Source of the DNA: Vreelandella glaciei
GTDB taxonomy: Bacteria; Pseudomonadota; Gammaproteobacteria; Pseudomonadales; Halomonadaceae
Direction: 5' to 3'
Assembly (NCBI RefSeq): GCF_013415125.1
Contig: NZ_JACCDE010000003.1
Span: 62,001 to 126,000 of the forward strand
DNA: 64,000 bases
The translations under genes were made by a program, and so were the position numbers. Under the pieces are notes generated by a model. The model did not search any database. It was not told where the DNA came from and saw only the letters and a program-made list of their open reading frames with translations. This document shows, piece by piece, positions 54,055 through 63,368 of this stretch (the stretch's first letter is position 1; each line of letters opens with the position of its first letter).

Positions 54055-54106
54055 ACAACCGCTAGTATGCCCGGGTCCAGAAAACTGTTTCATATAGGAA
54101 AACATC

Positions 54107-54496
54107 ATGAGCAACCTTCCTGCCAATCTTCGTTACGCTGAAAGCCACGAGTGGGTACTTGACCACAAAGATGGCACCGTTACCGTCGGTATTACCGATC
54201 ACGCCCAACAAGCACTGGGTGATGTCGTCTTTGTGGAACTGCCGGAAGTGGGCGCGGCGCTGACAAAAGGCCAAGAGTTTGGTGTGATTGAATCGGTTAA
54301 AGCCGCTTCTGATCTTTACTCCCCCGTTGCGGGCGAAGTGATTGAAGTGAATGAAGCCCTTGAAGACGCTCCCGAAACAGTCAATGACGCGCCTTATGAA
54401 GGCGGCTGGATTATGAAAGTTCGCTTAGACAGCGATGCCATTGATGGCCTGTTAGACGCCGATGCCTACCAGGCAACGCTCAGCGCTGACGAATAA
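54107..54496 (+). CDS. gcvH: Glycine cleavage system H protein
   Basis: Lipoyl-carrier protein of 129 residues. The lipoylated residue is Lys65 in [16 protein letters not shown]. The N-terminal [10 protein letters not shown] and C-terminal GGWIMKVRL blocks are canonical. TAGGAAAA lies just ahead of the ATG. It is the first gene of gcvH-gcvP, 84 bp ahead of gcvP with a hairpin between them. Confidence 0.98.
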   Translation: MSNLPANLRYAESHEWVLDHKDGTVTVGITDHAQQALGDVVFVELPEVGAALTKGQEFGVIESVKAASDLYSPVAGEVIEVNEALEDAPETVNDAPYEGGWIMKVRLDSDAIDGLLDADAYQATLSADE

Positions 54497-54507
54497 AGCA
54501 TACTCAG

Positions 54508-54531
54508 GCGCCTGCCTTTTCTGGCAGGCGC
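54508..54531 (+). terminator. Hairpin between gcvH and gcvP
   Basis: Perfect 9-bp stem GCGCCTGCC / GGCAGGCGC with a six-base loop, 12 bases after the gcvH stop. The tail TTCGCTTATT is a poor T-run, so partial termination or 3'-end protection giving more H than P protein is likelier than a full stop. Confidence 0.55.
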
Positions 54532-54580
54532 TTCGCTTATTATCCTGCACGGCTCTCTCTTAACGTTCGGAATCTTCTTC

Positions 54581-57475
54581 ATGTCTCTTGAAACACGCCG
54601 CCTGGCCGAGCTGGCCGACCACGATGCTTTTATCAAACGTCATAATGGTCCAAGTAGTGATGACGTTACCACGATGTTAAAAGCGCTCAATATGCAGCAC
54701 ATGGAAGATCTGATCGAGCAGACCGTGCCAAGCGATATCCGCCTTGGGCGCGAACTGTCGCTAGACGATCCGCGCAGTGAATCCGAAGCGTTAGAGTACT
54801 TAGCTCAGCTGGCGCGGCAAAATCGCGTGGCTAAAAGCTATATTGGCCAGGGCTATTACGGCACGCACATGCCAGCGGTCATTCAGCGCAATGTGCTGGA
54901 AAATCCCGGTTGGTACACGGCTTATACGCCTTACCAACCGGAAATCTCTCAAGGCCGCCTGGAAGGCCTACTGAACTTCCAACAAGTAGTAATGGATTTA
55001 ACCGGCATGGAGCTTGCGAATGCTTCACTGCTTGACGAAGCCACCGCTGCCGCCGAAGCCATGGCGCTGTGTAAGCGCGGCAATAAGAAGAGCAAATCCA
55101 ACGCTTTCTTCGTCGCCGACGATGTATTCCCACAAACACTGGACGTGGTTAAAACCCGTGCGGAGTTCTTTGGTTTCGAACTGATGATGGGCCCGGCTGA
55201 AGAACTGGCAGCCCACGATGTGTTTGGGGCCCTGGTACAGTACCCGTCTGCCAGCGGTGAAGTTCGTGACCTGGCACCGCTGTTGAGCGCGGCCGCCGAT
55301 CGCAACATCATGACCTGCGTGGCGACCGACCTTTTGAGTTTGGTGCTGCTGAAAGAGCCCGGCAAGTTTGGCGCCGACATTGTGGTGGGCAACTCCCAGC
55401 GTTTTGGCGTACCCATGGGTTTTGGTGGGCCTCATGCAGCGTTCTTTGCCACGTCAGATAAGCTCAAGCGCTCACTCCCAGGGCGGATTATCGGCGTCTC
55501 CAAAGATAGCCGAGGCAATACCGCCCTGCGCATGGCGATGCAAACTCGCGAGCAGCATATTCGCCGTGAGAAAGCGACCTCGAATATCTGTACCGCCCAG
55601 GCACTGCTGGCCAATATTGCCGGTTTTTATGCCACCTATCACGGCGCTGAGGGGCTGCGCAAAATTGCGGGCCGTGTTCACCGTTTGACCACCCTACTGG
55701 CTGAAGGCCTTAAGCAGGCAGGCGTCACGCTAGCTCATGACAGCTGGTTTGATACGCTATGTTTGACGGGCGTAGATGCAGGCAAGATTCATGGCCGCGC
55801 CATGACCCATGATATTAACCTGCACTATTTCGCCAATGGTAATGTGGGCATCAGCCTGGATGAAACCACCACCGCTCACGACGTAGCCGCCTTGTTTGAT
55901 GTGCTGTTGGGCGATGAGCACGGCCTTGCCGTTACAGTATTGGACGAGCAGGTGGTGGCGAACGGCACCACAGGTATTCCCGCTACCTGCCAGCGCGAAA
56001 GCGACTTTTTAAGCCACCCGACCTTTAGCCGTTACCGCAGCGAAACTGAAATGCTGCGCTACTTGAAGCGCCTGGAGAATAAGGATCTGTCGCTTGCTCA
56101 CGCGATGATCCCGCTCGGCTCCTGCACCATGAAGCTCAACGCCACCAGCGAAATGATCCCCGTTTCCTGGCCCTCGTTTGCGCATCTTCACCCGTTTGCA
56201 CCTCGCGACCAAGTAGCTGGTTATCATCAGATGATCGATGAGCTCTCGGCATTTTTGGTCGAAGTCACCGGTTATGATCATCTCTCCATGCAGCCTAATT
56301 CCGGCGCGCAGGGGGAATATGCAGGCTTAGTGGCGATTCGCCGTTACCAAGCGGCCCAGGGCGAAGGTCATCGTGATGTCTGCTTGATTCCTAGCTCCGC
56401 TCACGGCACCAATCCTGCCTCCGCGGCGATGGTGCAGATGAAAGTGGTCGTGGTTGAATGCGATCAAAATGGCAATATTGATATGGCAGATTTACGCGCG
56501 AAAGCCGAGCAGCATCGCGATCAGCTGTCTGCCATTATGCTCACCTACCCGTCGACCCACGGCGTGTTTGAAACCAGCGTGCGCGAAGCGTGCAAGATCG
56601 TTCACGACAATGGCGGCCAGGTCTATATTGATGGTGCCAATATGAACGCTCAGGTGGGCTTGACGCGTCCCGGCGATTTCGGCGGCGATGTGTCCCACCT
56701 CAATCTGCATAAAACATTCTGTATTCCCCACGGCGGCGGCGGTCCAGGCATGGGCCCTATCGGCGTTAAAGCGCACCTAGCGCCCTATGTGTCCAATCAT
56801 GTGGTTACGCCGATCAACGGCGTCAATAGCGATAGCGGTGCTGTCTCCGCGGCGGCCTTTGGTAGCGCCTCTATTCTGCCTATCTCGTGGGCCTACATTA
56901 AGATGATGGGTGCGCGCGGCCTGCGTGAAGCCACCGAGCTTGCCATCCTAAACGCCAATTACATTGCCAAGCGTTTGGAAGCGTCATTCCCCATTCTCTA
57001 TCGCGGCCAGAACGGCACCGTCGCCCACGAATGCATTATCGATATTCGTCCGCTCAAAGCGGCCTCCGGGATTAGCGAAGAGGATATTGCCAAGCGCTTA
57101 ATGGATTACGGCTTCCACGCACCGACCATGTCATTCCCGGTGCCAGGCACGCTAATGATCGAGCCGACCGAGTCGGAGTCACTGTATGAAATTGATCGCT
57201 TCTGCGATGCCATGATCGCCATTCGTGACGAGATCGCCCGGGTGGAAAACGGTGAATGGCCGCTGGATAATAATCCGCTGGTCAATGCGCCGCACACTCA
57301 GGCGGATCTGATGGATAGTGACTGGGAACGGCCTTATAACCGTCAGCTGGCAGCCTTCCCAACCGCTGCTGTGCAAGCCGCTAAATACTGGCCCGCCGTT
57401 AACCGCGTTGATAACGTGTTTGGCGACCGTCAGTTGATCTGCTCTTGCCCCAGCATTGACGAGTATCGCGACTAA
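54581..57475 (+). CDS. gcvP: Glycine dehydrogenase (decarboxylating), P protein
   Basis: Fused P1-P2 type enzyme of 964 residues, the usual gammaproteobacterial size. PLP binds Lys711 in [21 protein letters not shown]. Other blocks are [15 protein letters not shown] near residue 90, [15 protein letters not shown] and [15 protein letters not shown]. It decarboxylates glycine and loads the aminomethyl group on GcvH. A strong terminator follows directly. Confidence 0.98.
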   Translation: MSLETRRLAELADHDAFIKRHNGPSSDDVTTMLKALNMQHMEDLIEQTVPSDIRLGRELSLDDPRSESEALEYLAQLARQNRVAKSYIGQGYYGTHMPAVIQRNVLENPGWYTAYTPYQPEISQGRLEGLLNFQQVVMDLTGMELANASLLDEATAAAEAMALCKRGNKKSKSNAFFVADDVFPQTLDVVKTRAEFFGFELMMGPAEELAAHDVFGALVQYPSASGEVRDLAPLLSAAADRNIMTCVATDLLSLVLLKEPGKFGADIVVGNSQRFGVPMGFGGPHAAFFATSDKLKRSLPGRIIGVSKDSRGNTALRMAMQTREQHIRREKATSNICTAQALLANIAGFYATYHGAEGLRKIAGRVHRLTTLLAEGLKQAGVTLAHDSWFDTLCLTGVDAGKIHGRAMTHDINLHYFANGNVGISLDETTTAHDVAALFDVLLGDEHGLAVTVLDEQVVANGTTGIPATCQRESDFLSHPTFSRYRSETEMLRYLKRLENKDLSLAHAMIPLGSCTMKLNATSEMIPVSWPSFAHLHPFAPRDQVAGYHQMIDELSAFLVEVTGYDHLSMQPNSGAQGEYAGLVAIRRYQAAQGEGHRDVCLIPSSAHGTNPASAAMVQMKVVVVECDQNGNIDMADLRAKAEQHRDQLSAIMLTYPSTHGVFETSVREACKIVHDNGGQVYIDGANMNAQVGLTRPGDFGGDVSHLNLHKTFCIPHGGGGPGMGPIGVKAHLAPYVSNHVVTPINGVNSDSGAVSAAAFGSASILPISWAYIKMMGARGLREATELAILNANYIAKRLEASFPILYRGQNGTVAHECIIDIRPLKAASGISEEDIAKRLMDYGFHAPTMSFPVPGTLMIEPTESESLYEIDRFCDAMIAIRDEIARVENGEWPLDNNPLVNAPHTQADLMDSDWERPYNRQLAAFPTAAVQAAKYWPAVNRVDNVFGDRQLICSCPSIDEYRD

Positions 57476-57485
57476 ACGCCACTCA

Positions 57486-57522
57486 AACGCCCCTGCTGCC
57501 TTAACTGTTCGATGGCATCAGG
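57486..57522 (+). terminator. Intrinsic terminator of gcvP, overlapping the end of a convergent LysR gene
   Basis: AACGCCCCTG / CAGGGGCGTT arms, extended inward by TGCC / GGCA, followed by a run of T on the plus strand. Its right arm lies within the last codons of the minus-strand LysR gene, so the same bases do double duty. Confidence 0.85.
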
Positions 57523-58409
57523 GGCGTTTTTTCTTGCACACGCTGGGCGTGAAAACCGTTTAACAGCTTTTCGTAGCGTTTCGGCAGTACCGAGTCGCGA
57601 CGGCGAAGCAGGTAAAGCACTTCACTGACCGCATTGGGCAGATTGAGTGCTTTGACTTGGCGCTGCCAAGGAGACGTTTCCAGCACCAGTCTCGAAACAA
57701 CAGTAAAGCCTAGCCCCCTGGCGACCGCATCCAGCACCATACTGACTTCATTGGTAAAGCCCTGATGGCGGAAATGCGTCATGGAGCGAAACTCATCCGG
57801 GTAATTAGCCCGTAATAGCGCATTAGCGTGGTTGATGCCGTCGTAATAATTGAGAAAGCCGATGCCCATTAGATCTGACAGTGTGCTGCCAGCAAAATCA
57901 GCGGGCACCACTAAACAGAGAGGCTCCTGGTGCCAAATAGAGCAATGAAGTTCAGGATGGTTCATCGCCTCCGTGACGATGCCAATATCGTAGCGTCCAT
58001 CTAACAGATCATTCACAATTTCATGGTTAAAAGCGAAACTATAGTTGACCGTTAAATTGGGGTGCATTTGCTGCTGGCCCAAAATATACGGATAAAACAT
58101 CAGACCCACGCTTCCCGGTGACGCAATACGGCAGTCGCCACTGTCTAGTGAGTCGTCATCTAAGCCATGACGAAACTGTTCATGCTCAGCAAACAACTTC
58201 AACGCATAATCATAAGCTCGCCGCCCCGTTTCCGTTAGCGTAAAACTACGCCCCTTGCGCTCCAGCAGCTCTTTATTTAAGTAGCTTTCTAGCTTGCGAA
58301 CATGCTGGCTTACGCCGGGCTGCGTCATTTCCAAACGATGAGCGGTACGGGTAAAACTGCCTGTTTCCACTAACGTAATAAACGTACGGAAGTATTGAGC
58401 GTTAAACAT
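57501..58409 (-). CDS. LysR-family transcriptional regulator
   Basis: 302 residues. The N-terminal helix-turn-helix is FRTFITLVETGSFTRTAHRLEMTQPGVSQHVRKLE. The inducer domain is complete, with SPGSVGLMFYPYI and FLNYYDGINHANALL. The target is unknown. It is convergent with gcvP and its last codons form part of the gcvP terminator. It is divergent from ppnN across 147 bp. Confidence 0.93.
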   Translation of the reverse strand: MFNAQYFRTFITLVETGSFTRTAHRLEMTQPGVSQHVRKLESYLNKELLERKGRSFTLTETGRRAYDYALKLFAEHEQFRHGLDDDSLDSGDCRIASPGSVGLMFYPYILGQQQMHPNLTVNYSFAFNHEIVNDLLDGRYDIGIVTEAMNHPELHCSIWHQEPLCLVVPADFAGSTLSDLMGIGFLNYYDGINHANALLRANYPDEFRSMTHFRHQGFTNEVSMVLDAVARGLGFTVVSRLVLETSPWQRQVKALNLPNAVSEVLYLLRRRDSVLPKRYEKLLNGFHAQRVQEKTPLMPSNS

Positions 58410-58556
58410 AGTAAAGAACCATTGTCTTTAGCAGCCATCCTTTTAAACAGGGTTCATAGTAGCACAGCGGCCTGGGTAGCCGATGCGCCGCTGTACCGAC
58501 TGCCAGGGCATGGTAAACTGCCAATAGCACTCAAACGACTAGGGACAGCCCCACTG

Positions 58557-59939
58557 ATGACCGCAACTGCTCAACCCCGCGCCACCCTTTCCAGCATCAT
58601 TTCCCCAGAAGGAAGCCTGGAAGTACTTTCTCAGCATGAAGTTAATCGCCTACATAAAACCTCTCAAAGTGGCCTTCATGATTTACTTCGGCGTTGTGCA
58701 CTGGCGGTTTTAAATTGTGGTAACCCAAGTGACGACAGTCTGGCGATTTTAGAAGCCTATAAAGATTTTGATATTGAAGTATTGCAACAAGATCGCGGCA
58801 TTCGCTTAAAGCTGACTAACGCGCCAGCGGAAGCGTTCGTGGATGGCCGTATGATCCGCGGCATCCGCGAACACCTCTCCTCAATCATTCGCGATATCGT
58901 TTACGTCTATAACGAAATTCAACATCACAACCGCTTTGACCTTAGCACTGGCGAAGGCACTACCAATGCGGTCTTCCATATTCTGCGCAAAGCGGGCACG
59001 TTGAAACCTGGCCGCGACCCTAGCCTAGTGGTCTGCTGGGGCGGCCACTCTATTTCTCGTGAAGAGTACGAGTACACCAAAGACGTCGGCTACCACTTAG
59101 GTCTGCGTGATTTAGATATTTGTACCGGCTGTGGGCCAGGGGCTATGAAAGGCCCCATGAAGGGCGCAAACGTCGCCCATGCAAAACAACGCCGTAAAGA
59201 GGGCCGCTATTTAGGTATTTCAGAACCTGGCATTATCGCCGCCGAAGCGCCCAATCCCATTGTTAACGAACTAGTGGTAATGCCGGACATTGAGAAACGC
59301 CTGGAAGCATTTGTGCGCCTCGGCCACGGCATTATCGTCTTCCCAGGCGGGGTTGGCACAGCGGAAGAGATTCTCTATTTATTGGGTATTTTGCTGCACC
59401 CAAGCAATAAAGATATCCCCTTCCCATTAATTTTCACTGGCCCTGCCGATTCTGCCGCCTACTTTCAGAAAATCGATGAATTCCTGGTCTATACGCTCGG
59501 TGAAGAAATCCGTCGCTACTACACGATTATTACCGGCGACCCGGTGGCGGTGGCGCGCACCATGCGCCATGGCATCGACGAAATTGCTGAATTCCGGCGT
59601 ACGCACCAGGATGCGTTCTACTACAACTGGCGGTTAACCATTGCGCGCGATTTTCAGGCAACGTTTCAACCGACCCATGAAGCGATGCGAGCGCTAGCGC
59701 TTCACCGCCTCCAACCGACTCATGAGCTAGCCGCTAACCTCCGCCGGGCGTTCTCCGGGATTGTAGCGGGCAATGTTAAAGAAGACGGTATTCGCGCCAT
59801 TGAAGCCCATGGCCCCTTTGTGCTGACAGCTGAACCTGAACTAATGCAGCGCTTGGATGAGCTGTTGACCTCATTTGTGGCACAGGGTCGCATGAAGCTA
59901 GATGGCCAGCCTTACACGCCCTGCTATGTACTTAAATAA
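58557..59939 (+). CDS. ppnN: Pyrimidine/purine nucleotide 5'-monophosphate nucleosidase PpnN (YgdH)
   Basis: Cleaves nucleoside monophosphates to base and ribose-5-phosphate; the E. coli enzyme is stimulated by (p)ppGpp. 460 residues from the ATG at 58557, chosen by the match of ISPEGSLEVLSQHEV to the family N-terminus; the frame is open to 58395, inside the LysR region. The LOG-type core has the PGGVGTAEEILYLLG motif and CTGCGPGAMKGPMKGA. The C-terminal LRRAFSGIVAGNVKEDGIRAIE block is canonical. Confidence 0.95.
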   Translation: MTATAQPRATLSSIISPEGSLEVLSQHEVNRLHKTSQSGLHDLLRRCALAVLNCGNPSDDSLAILEAYKDFDIEVLQQDRGIRLKLTNAPAEAFVDGRMIRGIREHLSSIIRDIVYVYNEIQHHNRFDLSTGEGTTNAVFHILRKAGTLKPGRDPSLVVCWGGHSISREEYEYTKDVGYHLGLRDLDICTGCGPGAMKGPMKGANVAHAKQRRKEGRYLGISEPGIIAAEAPNPIVNELVVMPDIEKRLEAFVRLGHGIIVFPGGVGTAEEILYLLGILLHPSNKDIPFPLIFTGPADSAAYFQKIDEFLVYTLGEEIRRYYTIITGDPVAVARTMRHGIDEIAEFRRTHQDAFYYNWRLTIARDFQATFQPTHEAMRALALHRLQPTHELAANLRRAFSGIVAGNVKEDGIRAIEAHGPFVLTAEPELMQRLDELLTSFVAQGRMKLDGQPYTPCYVLK

Positions 59940-59953
59940 CAGCAAAACCGTAC

Positions 59954-59981
59954 CACAGCCGCCGATTAGGTGGCGGCTGTG
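59954..59981 (+). terminator. Hairpin after ppnN
   Basis: Perfect 10-bp stem CACAGCCGCC / GGCGGCTGTG with an eight-base loop, 14 bases after the ppnN stop. No T-run follows, so its strength as a terminator is uncertain. Confidence 0.5.
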
Positions 59982-60107
59982 TGCTGCTGGCGCGATCAGC
60001 CCCTGGCAACAGGAACCATTTCAGAAAAAATTGGCCTGATTAGCTACACTTAGCGTGGACAATGCACCAGTCACTATTGCCCCCATCACTATTGAAAGGA
60101 ACTCACC

Positions 60108-60308
60108 ATGTCGATGATTAATCAGTTACAAGACGTAAAAACAAAGGATTTTGCCAAACACTGCTATGAAAGTAGTAGCGTTGATAAATTACGCGATGCC
60201 GCCGAAGGCAGCCCCGACAAAGCAGAAATGGAACATTGGGGGCTAACGGAAGGACAGTGGGAAGAAGCCATAGTGGCTGCGTTGGCAGATCATGAAGCCA
60301 AAGAGTAA
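60108..60308 (+). CDS. Small acidic protein, function unknown
   Basis: 66 residues, without signal peptide, membrane segment or Cys pair. It is predicted mostly helical, with an acidic C-terminus (EEAIVAALADHEAKE). I do not recognise the family. A good AAAGGA lies seven bases before the ATG and a strong terminator follows 36 bases after the stop, so it looks like a real monocistronic gene. The direct repeat CACTATTG lies just upstream. Confidence 0.75.
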   Translation: MSMINQLQDVKTKDFAKHCYESSSVDKLRDAAEGSPDKAEMEHWGLTEGQWEEAIVAALADHEAKE

Positions 60309-60344
60309 ATAACTTCAAATAGCGGGTAACCGCTAAAATATATG

Positions 60345-60374
60345 CGCCCTAACATTCAAACGTTAGGGCGTTTT
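60345..60374. terminator. Strong intrinsic terminator
   Basis: 9-bp stem CGCCCTAAC / GTTAGGGCG with an eight-base loop and TTTT on the plus side. It lies between the small-protein gene and the convergent lipoprotein gene and may serve both. Confidence 0.82.
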
Positions 60375-60409
60375 ATAGTACAGCCTCCCTTATGTATTCC
60401 ATACGATGC

Positions 60410-61246
60410 TTATTCCACATTCGATAACGCCACACCGCCATACTCCTCCCGAAGACGCTCTAGCTTGGTAACTTCGCTTTCGCTCAGCGCTGGGGAGTCC
60501 CATAATGGCTGCTTTTCAGCTCCTCGCAGGCCTTCCAAGCTAACTGTCAGTTCTGCATTACTAGGTATCTGAGGTTCTCCCCAGGGGCCAAAACGATTAG
60601 GCGCAAGACTCCAGGCCAGCGTCTCTCCCGGCTCAATTCCCCCTGGCATAACGTAGTAGAATTGCTCATCGATCCAAGGCTGTGAGCGGTCAGGACTGAT
60701 AACGCGCCCTCTTAAAGAAAGCGCGGATATGACCTTATCAGTGGCATTCGTTACTTCAAGATCAATCACCGGCTCAGGAGCACCATAAGGGCTCTCACTC
60801 ATATAATAGCGAGCATTATCAATACTGAAACGCGCTAACTGCTGCTGGTCGCTGTTCGCCTTAGCTTGCTTCTCTTCCAATCGTGTTAGCGTGCGCATAG
60901 CCTGCTCACGCTCTCGTGACCGGCGCTCGCGAAGTATTTGATCGGCGCGCTCAATAACCTGATCGCCAGTCAATCCATGCATTTGCATATTGGCTGACTC
61001 AGCGATCTCCGCCGCGTTCATACGGTTAGGATTAAGAATGTCAATGCTGTTAAATGTCGATGCCGTCGAAATAATGATGAGCCCTTGATCAAAATCGTCG
61101 CGCTTATAAGTAGGCAGCGAGTTGCGCACTTTTTCGACCGAGACGACTGACGCTGGCATGGAGCTTGTGTCAATTTTAGGGTCTGAACAACCCGCTATCA
61201 TGAGTACTGATAGTGCTATTGCAGACAGCCTTAGAAGGCTACACAT
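60410..61246 (-). CDS. Predicted lipoprotein, function unknown
   Basis: 278 residues. The signal sequence ends with the lipobox MIAGC (Cys20); Asp does not occupy position +2 (Ser does), so outer-membrane sorting is expected. The N-terminal mature part (KIDTSSMPASVVSVEKVRNSLPTYKRDDFDQGL) has the look of DUF6694-type lipoproteins. A charged helix at about 100-135 follows, then a beta-rich C-terminal domain (VIDLEVTNATDKVISALSLRGRVIS) resembling an Ig-like/FxLYD fold. GAGGTGAG precedes the ATG. No partner gene is adjacent. Confidence 0.82.
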   Translation of the reverse strand: MCSLLRLSAIALSVLMIAGCSDPKIDTSSMPASVVSVEKVRNSLPTYKRDDFDQGLIIISTASTFNSIDILNPNRMNAAEIAESANMQMHGLTGDQVIERADQILRERRSREREQAMRTLTRLEEKQAKANSDQQQLARFSIDNARYYMSESPYGAPEPVIDLEVTNATDKVISALSLRGRVISPDRSQPWIDEQFYYVMPGGIEPGETLAWSLAPNRFGPWGEPQIPSNAELTVSLEGLRGAEKQPLWDSPALSESEVTKLERLREEYGGVALSNVE

Positions 61247-61528
61247 ACACTCACCTCAACGCAGACAATGGTAAAAATTGCTGAGGAGCTTAACGGAAAG
61301 TACTATTTATCACTACCCTTTGGTGCTAGCAGGATGAATTTGCCATCACCATAGTGGCACGCCGTCATCGTATTCTCTTTACTAGTAGTTACGTTGCAGA
61401 ACAAACAAAATCAAAGTGAGATGCTGGCTTGCCTAAGAGGGTGTAACCTGAATTCATAGCGATGCACAACCGCCTTCTCTTTTTACTCTTATTGCCACCC
61501 TAACAACCTTATAAAAGGGAGTAAGAAA

Positions 61529-62416
61529 ATGCTAAAAATTGGCTTTATAGGACTTGGCTTGATGGGCCAGGGTATGGCCACCAACCTTATTAAGCATAAT
61601 TTTCCTTTGACTATCATGGCGCATCGAAATCGTGCACCAATCGAAGCACTATGTCAGTTGGGAGCAAACGAGGTAGGAACTCCTGCTGAAGTTGCCTCAC
61701 GAAGTGATTTAGTTTTTGTCTGTGTCAGTACCAGTGAGCAAATGGAAAACATTACTCTGGGCACTGAGGGTATTCTTGCTGGCGCGAATCCTGGTTTAAT
61801 TATCGTCGATTGCTCGACATCGCTACCTCAATCGACACAACGGTTATCCGCGAGTATCGAAGCCGCAGGATGCCACCTGCTGGACGCCCCATTAGCAAGA
61901 ACGCCAAAGGAGGCACGCGAAGGACGCCTCAATGTCATGGTGGGAGGTAGCCAAAAGATAGTGGACCAGGCCTGGCCAGCCATAGAAGCCTTTGCTGAAA
62001 ATATATTTCATGTTGGAGAGCTAGGTTCAGCGCACAAACTCAAACTGATCAATAACTATCTCTCGCTTGGCGCCGCTGCTCTGGCGGCGGAAGCCGCGGC
62101 GATGGCGGCTAACTTGGATGTTGATCAACACAAGTTATATGAAGTGTGTTCACAAGGAGGCGCCAATAGCGCCATGTTCAACGCCGTGATGCCCTGGGTG
62201 CTTGAAGCAGATGAAACGCGCTTGCGCTTTAGCTTGGGTAATGCCGGTAAGGACATGGGGTATTTAAGCGAAACGATAGCTGCGTCTGGTTTTAATAGTA
62301 TGATGCTGCCCGCCTTGCGCGAGGTGTTAAAGCAAGCTGAACAGGCGTTGGGCAACGATCAATATGTGCCCCGGCTTTACGACGCAAGCATGCTGCGTAA
62401 TGAGCAAAATCAGTAA
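61529..62416 (+). CDS. NAD(P)-dependent beta-hydroxyacid dehydrogenase (GarR/MmsB family)
   Basis: 295 residues. The N-terminal Rossmann motif is IGFIGLGLMGQGMATNLI. The substrate loop reads LDAPLARTPKEAREGRLNVMVGG, where the family has DAPVSGG. The catalytic Lys lies in GSAHKLKLINNYLSLG. Substrates in the family include 3-hydroxyisobutyrate, tartronate semialdehyde and other 3-hydroxyacids; the altered loop prevents a firm choice. GGGAG lies seven bases before the ATG. The 282 bp upstream show no other gene. Confidence 0.9.
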   Translation: MLKIGFIGLGLMGQGMATNLIKHNFPLTIMAHRNRAPIEALCQLGANEVGTPAEVASRSDLVFVCVSTSEQMENITLGTEGILAGANPGLIIVDCSTSLPQSTQRLSASIEAAGCHLLDAPLARTPKEAREGRLNVMVGGSQKIVDQAWPAIEAFAENIFHVGELGSAHKLKLINNYLSLGAAALAAEAAAMAANLDVDQHKLYEVCSQGGANSAMFNAVMPWVLEADETRLRFSLGNAGKDMGYLSETIAASGFNSMMLPALREVLKQAEQALGNDQYVPRLYDASMLRNEQNQ

Positions 62417-62433
62417 GCCGCCCCGTTCAGCGA

Positions 62434-62478
62434 GCCGACATTGGATGTCTGCTGATTAAAAGCAGATACAACATCGGC
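62434..62478. other. Imperfect long inverted repeat between convergent genes
   Basis: Outer arms GCCGA / TCGGC and inner arms TCTGCT / AGCAGA, with a TTG/CAA pair between. A second, alternative pairing AACATCG / CGATGTT runs from 62470 to 62518. There is no T-run. It could be a weak bidirectional terminator in the 133-bp gap. Confidence 0.35.
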
Positions 62479-62549
62479 GTAACGAATGCACATTAACTAA
62501 ATTCGCCACGTCGATGTTGTTAAATCGCACTATCCGCTACGCGTGTTGC

Positions 62550-63338
62550 TCAATACGTACCCGCGTAACTGCCACCATCCAACAGTATATTTTGGCCGGT
62601 CATATAACTGGCCTGAGCGCTACACAGAAACGCACAGAAGGCGCCAAACTCTTCCGCAGTGCCGAAGCGCTGTGAAGGTACTTTTTTACGAAAGGTCTCC
62701 CGTACGCTCTCGTATTCCTGGTTGGACGATTTTGCGACGTTTTGATGAGTGCTCTTTAAGCGATCAGTATCAAATGAGCCGGGCAATAAATTATTAATGG
62801 TTACGTTTCGCCCGGCAAGTTGAGGCTGACGAGCCAAGCCCGCTATAAAGCCCGTCAATCCACTGCGGGCCCCATTGGATAGCCCCAAAATATCGATGGG
62901 CGCTTTAACGGCTGCAGAGGTGATATTGATCACCCGGCCAAAGCCCCGTTCCGCCATGGCATCAACCGTTGCCTTGATGAGCTCAATCGGTGTGACCATA
63001 TTGACATCGACAGCGTCTAACCAGTCTTGACGTGACCAATCTCGAAAGTCACCAGGGGGCGGACCGCCTGCATTGTTAATCAATATATCTATTTGCGGGC
63101 AAGCGGCTAGCGCCGCTTGGCGTGTCGTTTCTTGTGAAATATCCCCCACCACGGTGAGCACCGTCACGTTCGGATTCAGGTGCCGTAAATGTGCCGCTGT
63201 TTCTTCCAACAACTGGGAGGAGCGTGCGTTGATGACGACATTCACTCCCTCCATGACCAACGCCTCTGCACACCCTTTTCCGAGACCTTTACTCGCGGCA
63301 CACACGAGTGCCCAACGTCCTTCAATTCCCAGTTCCAT
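62550..63338 (-). CDS. SDR-family protein with altered catalytic Tyr/Lys
   Basis: 262 residues with an SDR fold (NNAGGPPPGDF, VINITSAAVKAP, LLDGGSYAGTY). The cofactor loop CAASKGLGKGCA replaces TGxxxGIG. At the YxxxK site the sequence is SNGAR (154-158), so Ser and Arg stand for Tyr and Lys. This is a known divergent SDR subgroup annotated as oxoacyl-ACP reductase-like. Oxidoreductase activity by the normal mechanism is doubtful. It is followed on the left by the convergent beta-hydroxyacid dehydrogenase gene and lies 30 bp downstream of the iron-type dehydrogenase. Confidence 0.88.
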   Translation of the reverse strand: MELGIEGRWALVCAASKGLGKGCAEALVMEGVNVVINARSSQLLEETAAHLRHLNPNVTVLTVVGDISQETTRQAALAACPQIDILINNAGGPPPGDFRDWSRQDWLDAVDVNMVTPIELIKATVDAMAERGFGRVINITSAAVKAPIDILGLSNGARSGLTGFIAGLARQPQLAGRNVTINNLLPGSFDTDRLKSTHQNVAKSSNQEYESVRETFRKKVPSQRFGTAEEFGAFCAFLCSAQASYMTGQNILLDGGSYAGTY

Positions 63339-63368
63339 TATTCTGCTCCTGTTTCGCCAGTGATCGAC

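Larger units (their letters stand above)
53782..54106. other. 325-bp divergent control region of the glycine-cleavage genes
   Basis: It separates the symporter-gcvT arm (minus) from gcvH-gcvP (plus). No gene is seen. It contains an 18-bp operator-like inverted repeat (53978-53995) and a leader hairpin (54016-54054). No glycine riboswitch core (CCGAAGG, CTCTCAGGC-like strings) was found on either strand. Confidence 0.6.

Noticed and set aside
53782..54106. Glycine riboswitch ahead of gcvH or the AGCS symporter
   Set aside because: None of the conserved core strings of the glycine aptamer could be found on either strand, either here or in the gcvT leader (52249-52374).
58395..58556. 54-residue N-terminal extension of PpnN
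   Set aside because: It would overlap the start of the divergent LysR gene, and its sequence does not match the family, which begins near ISPEGSLEVL.
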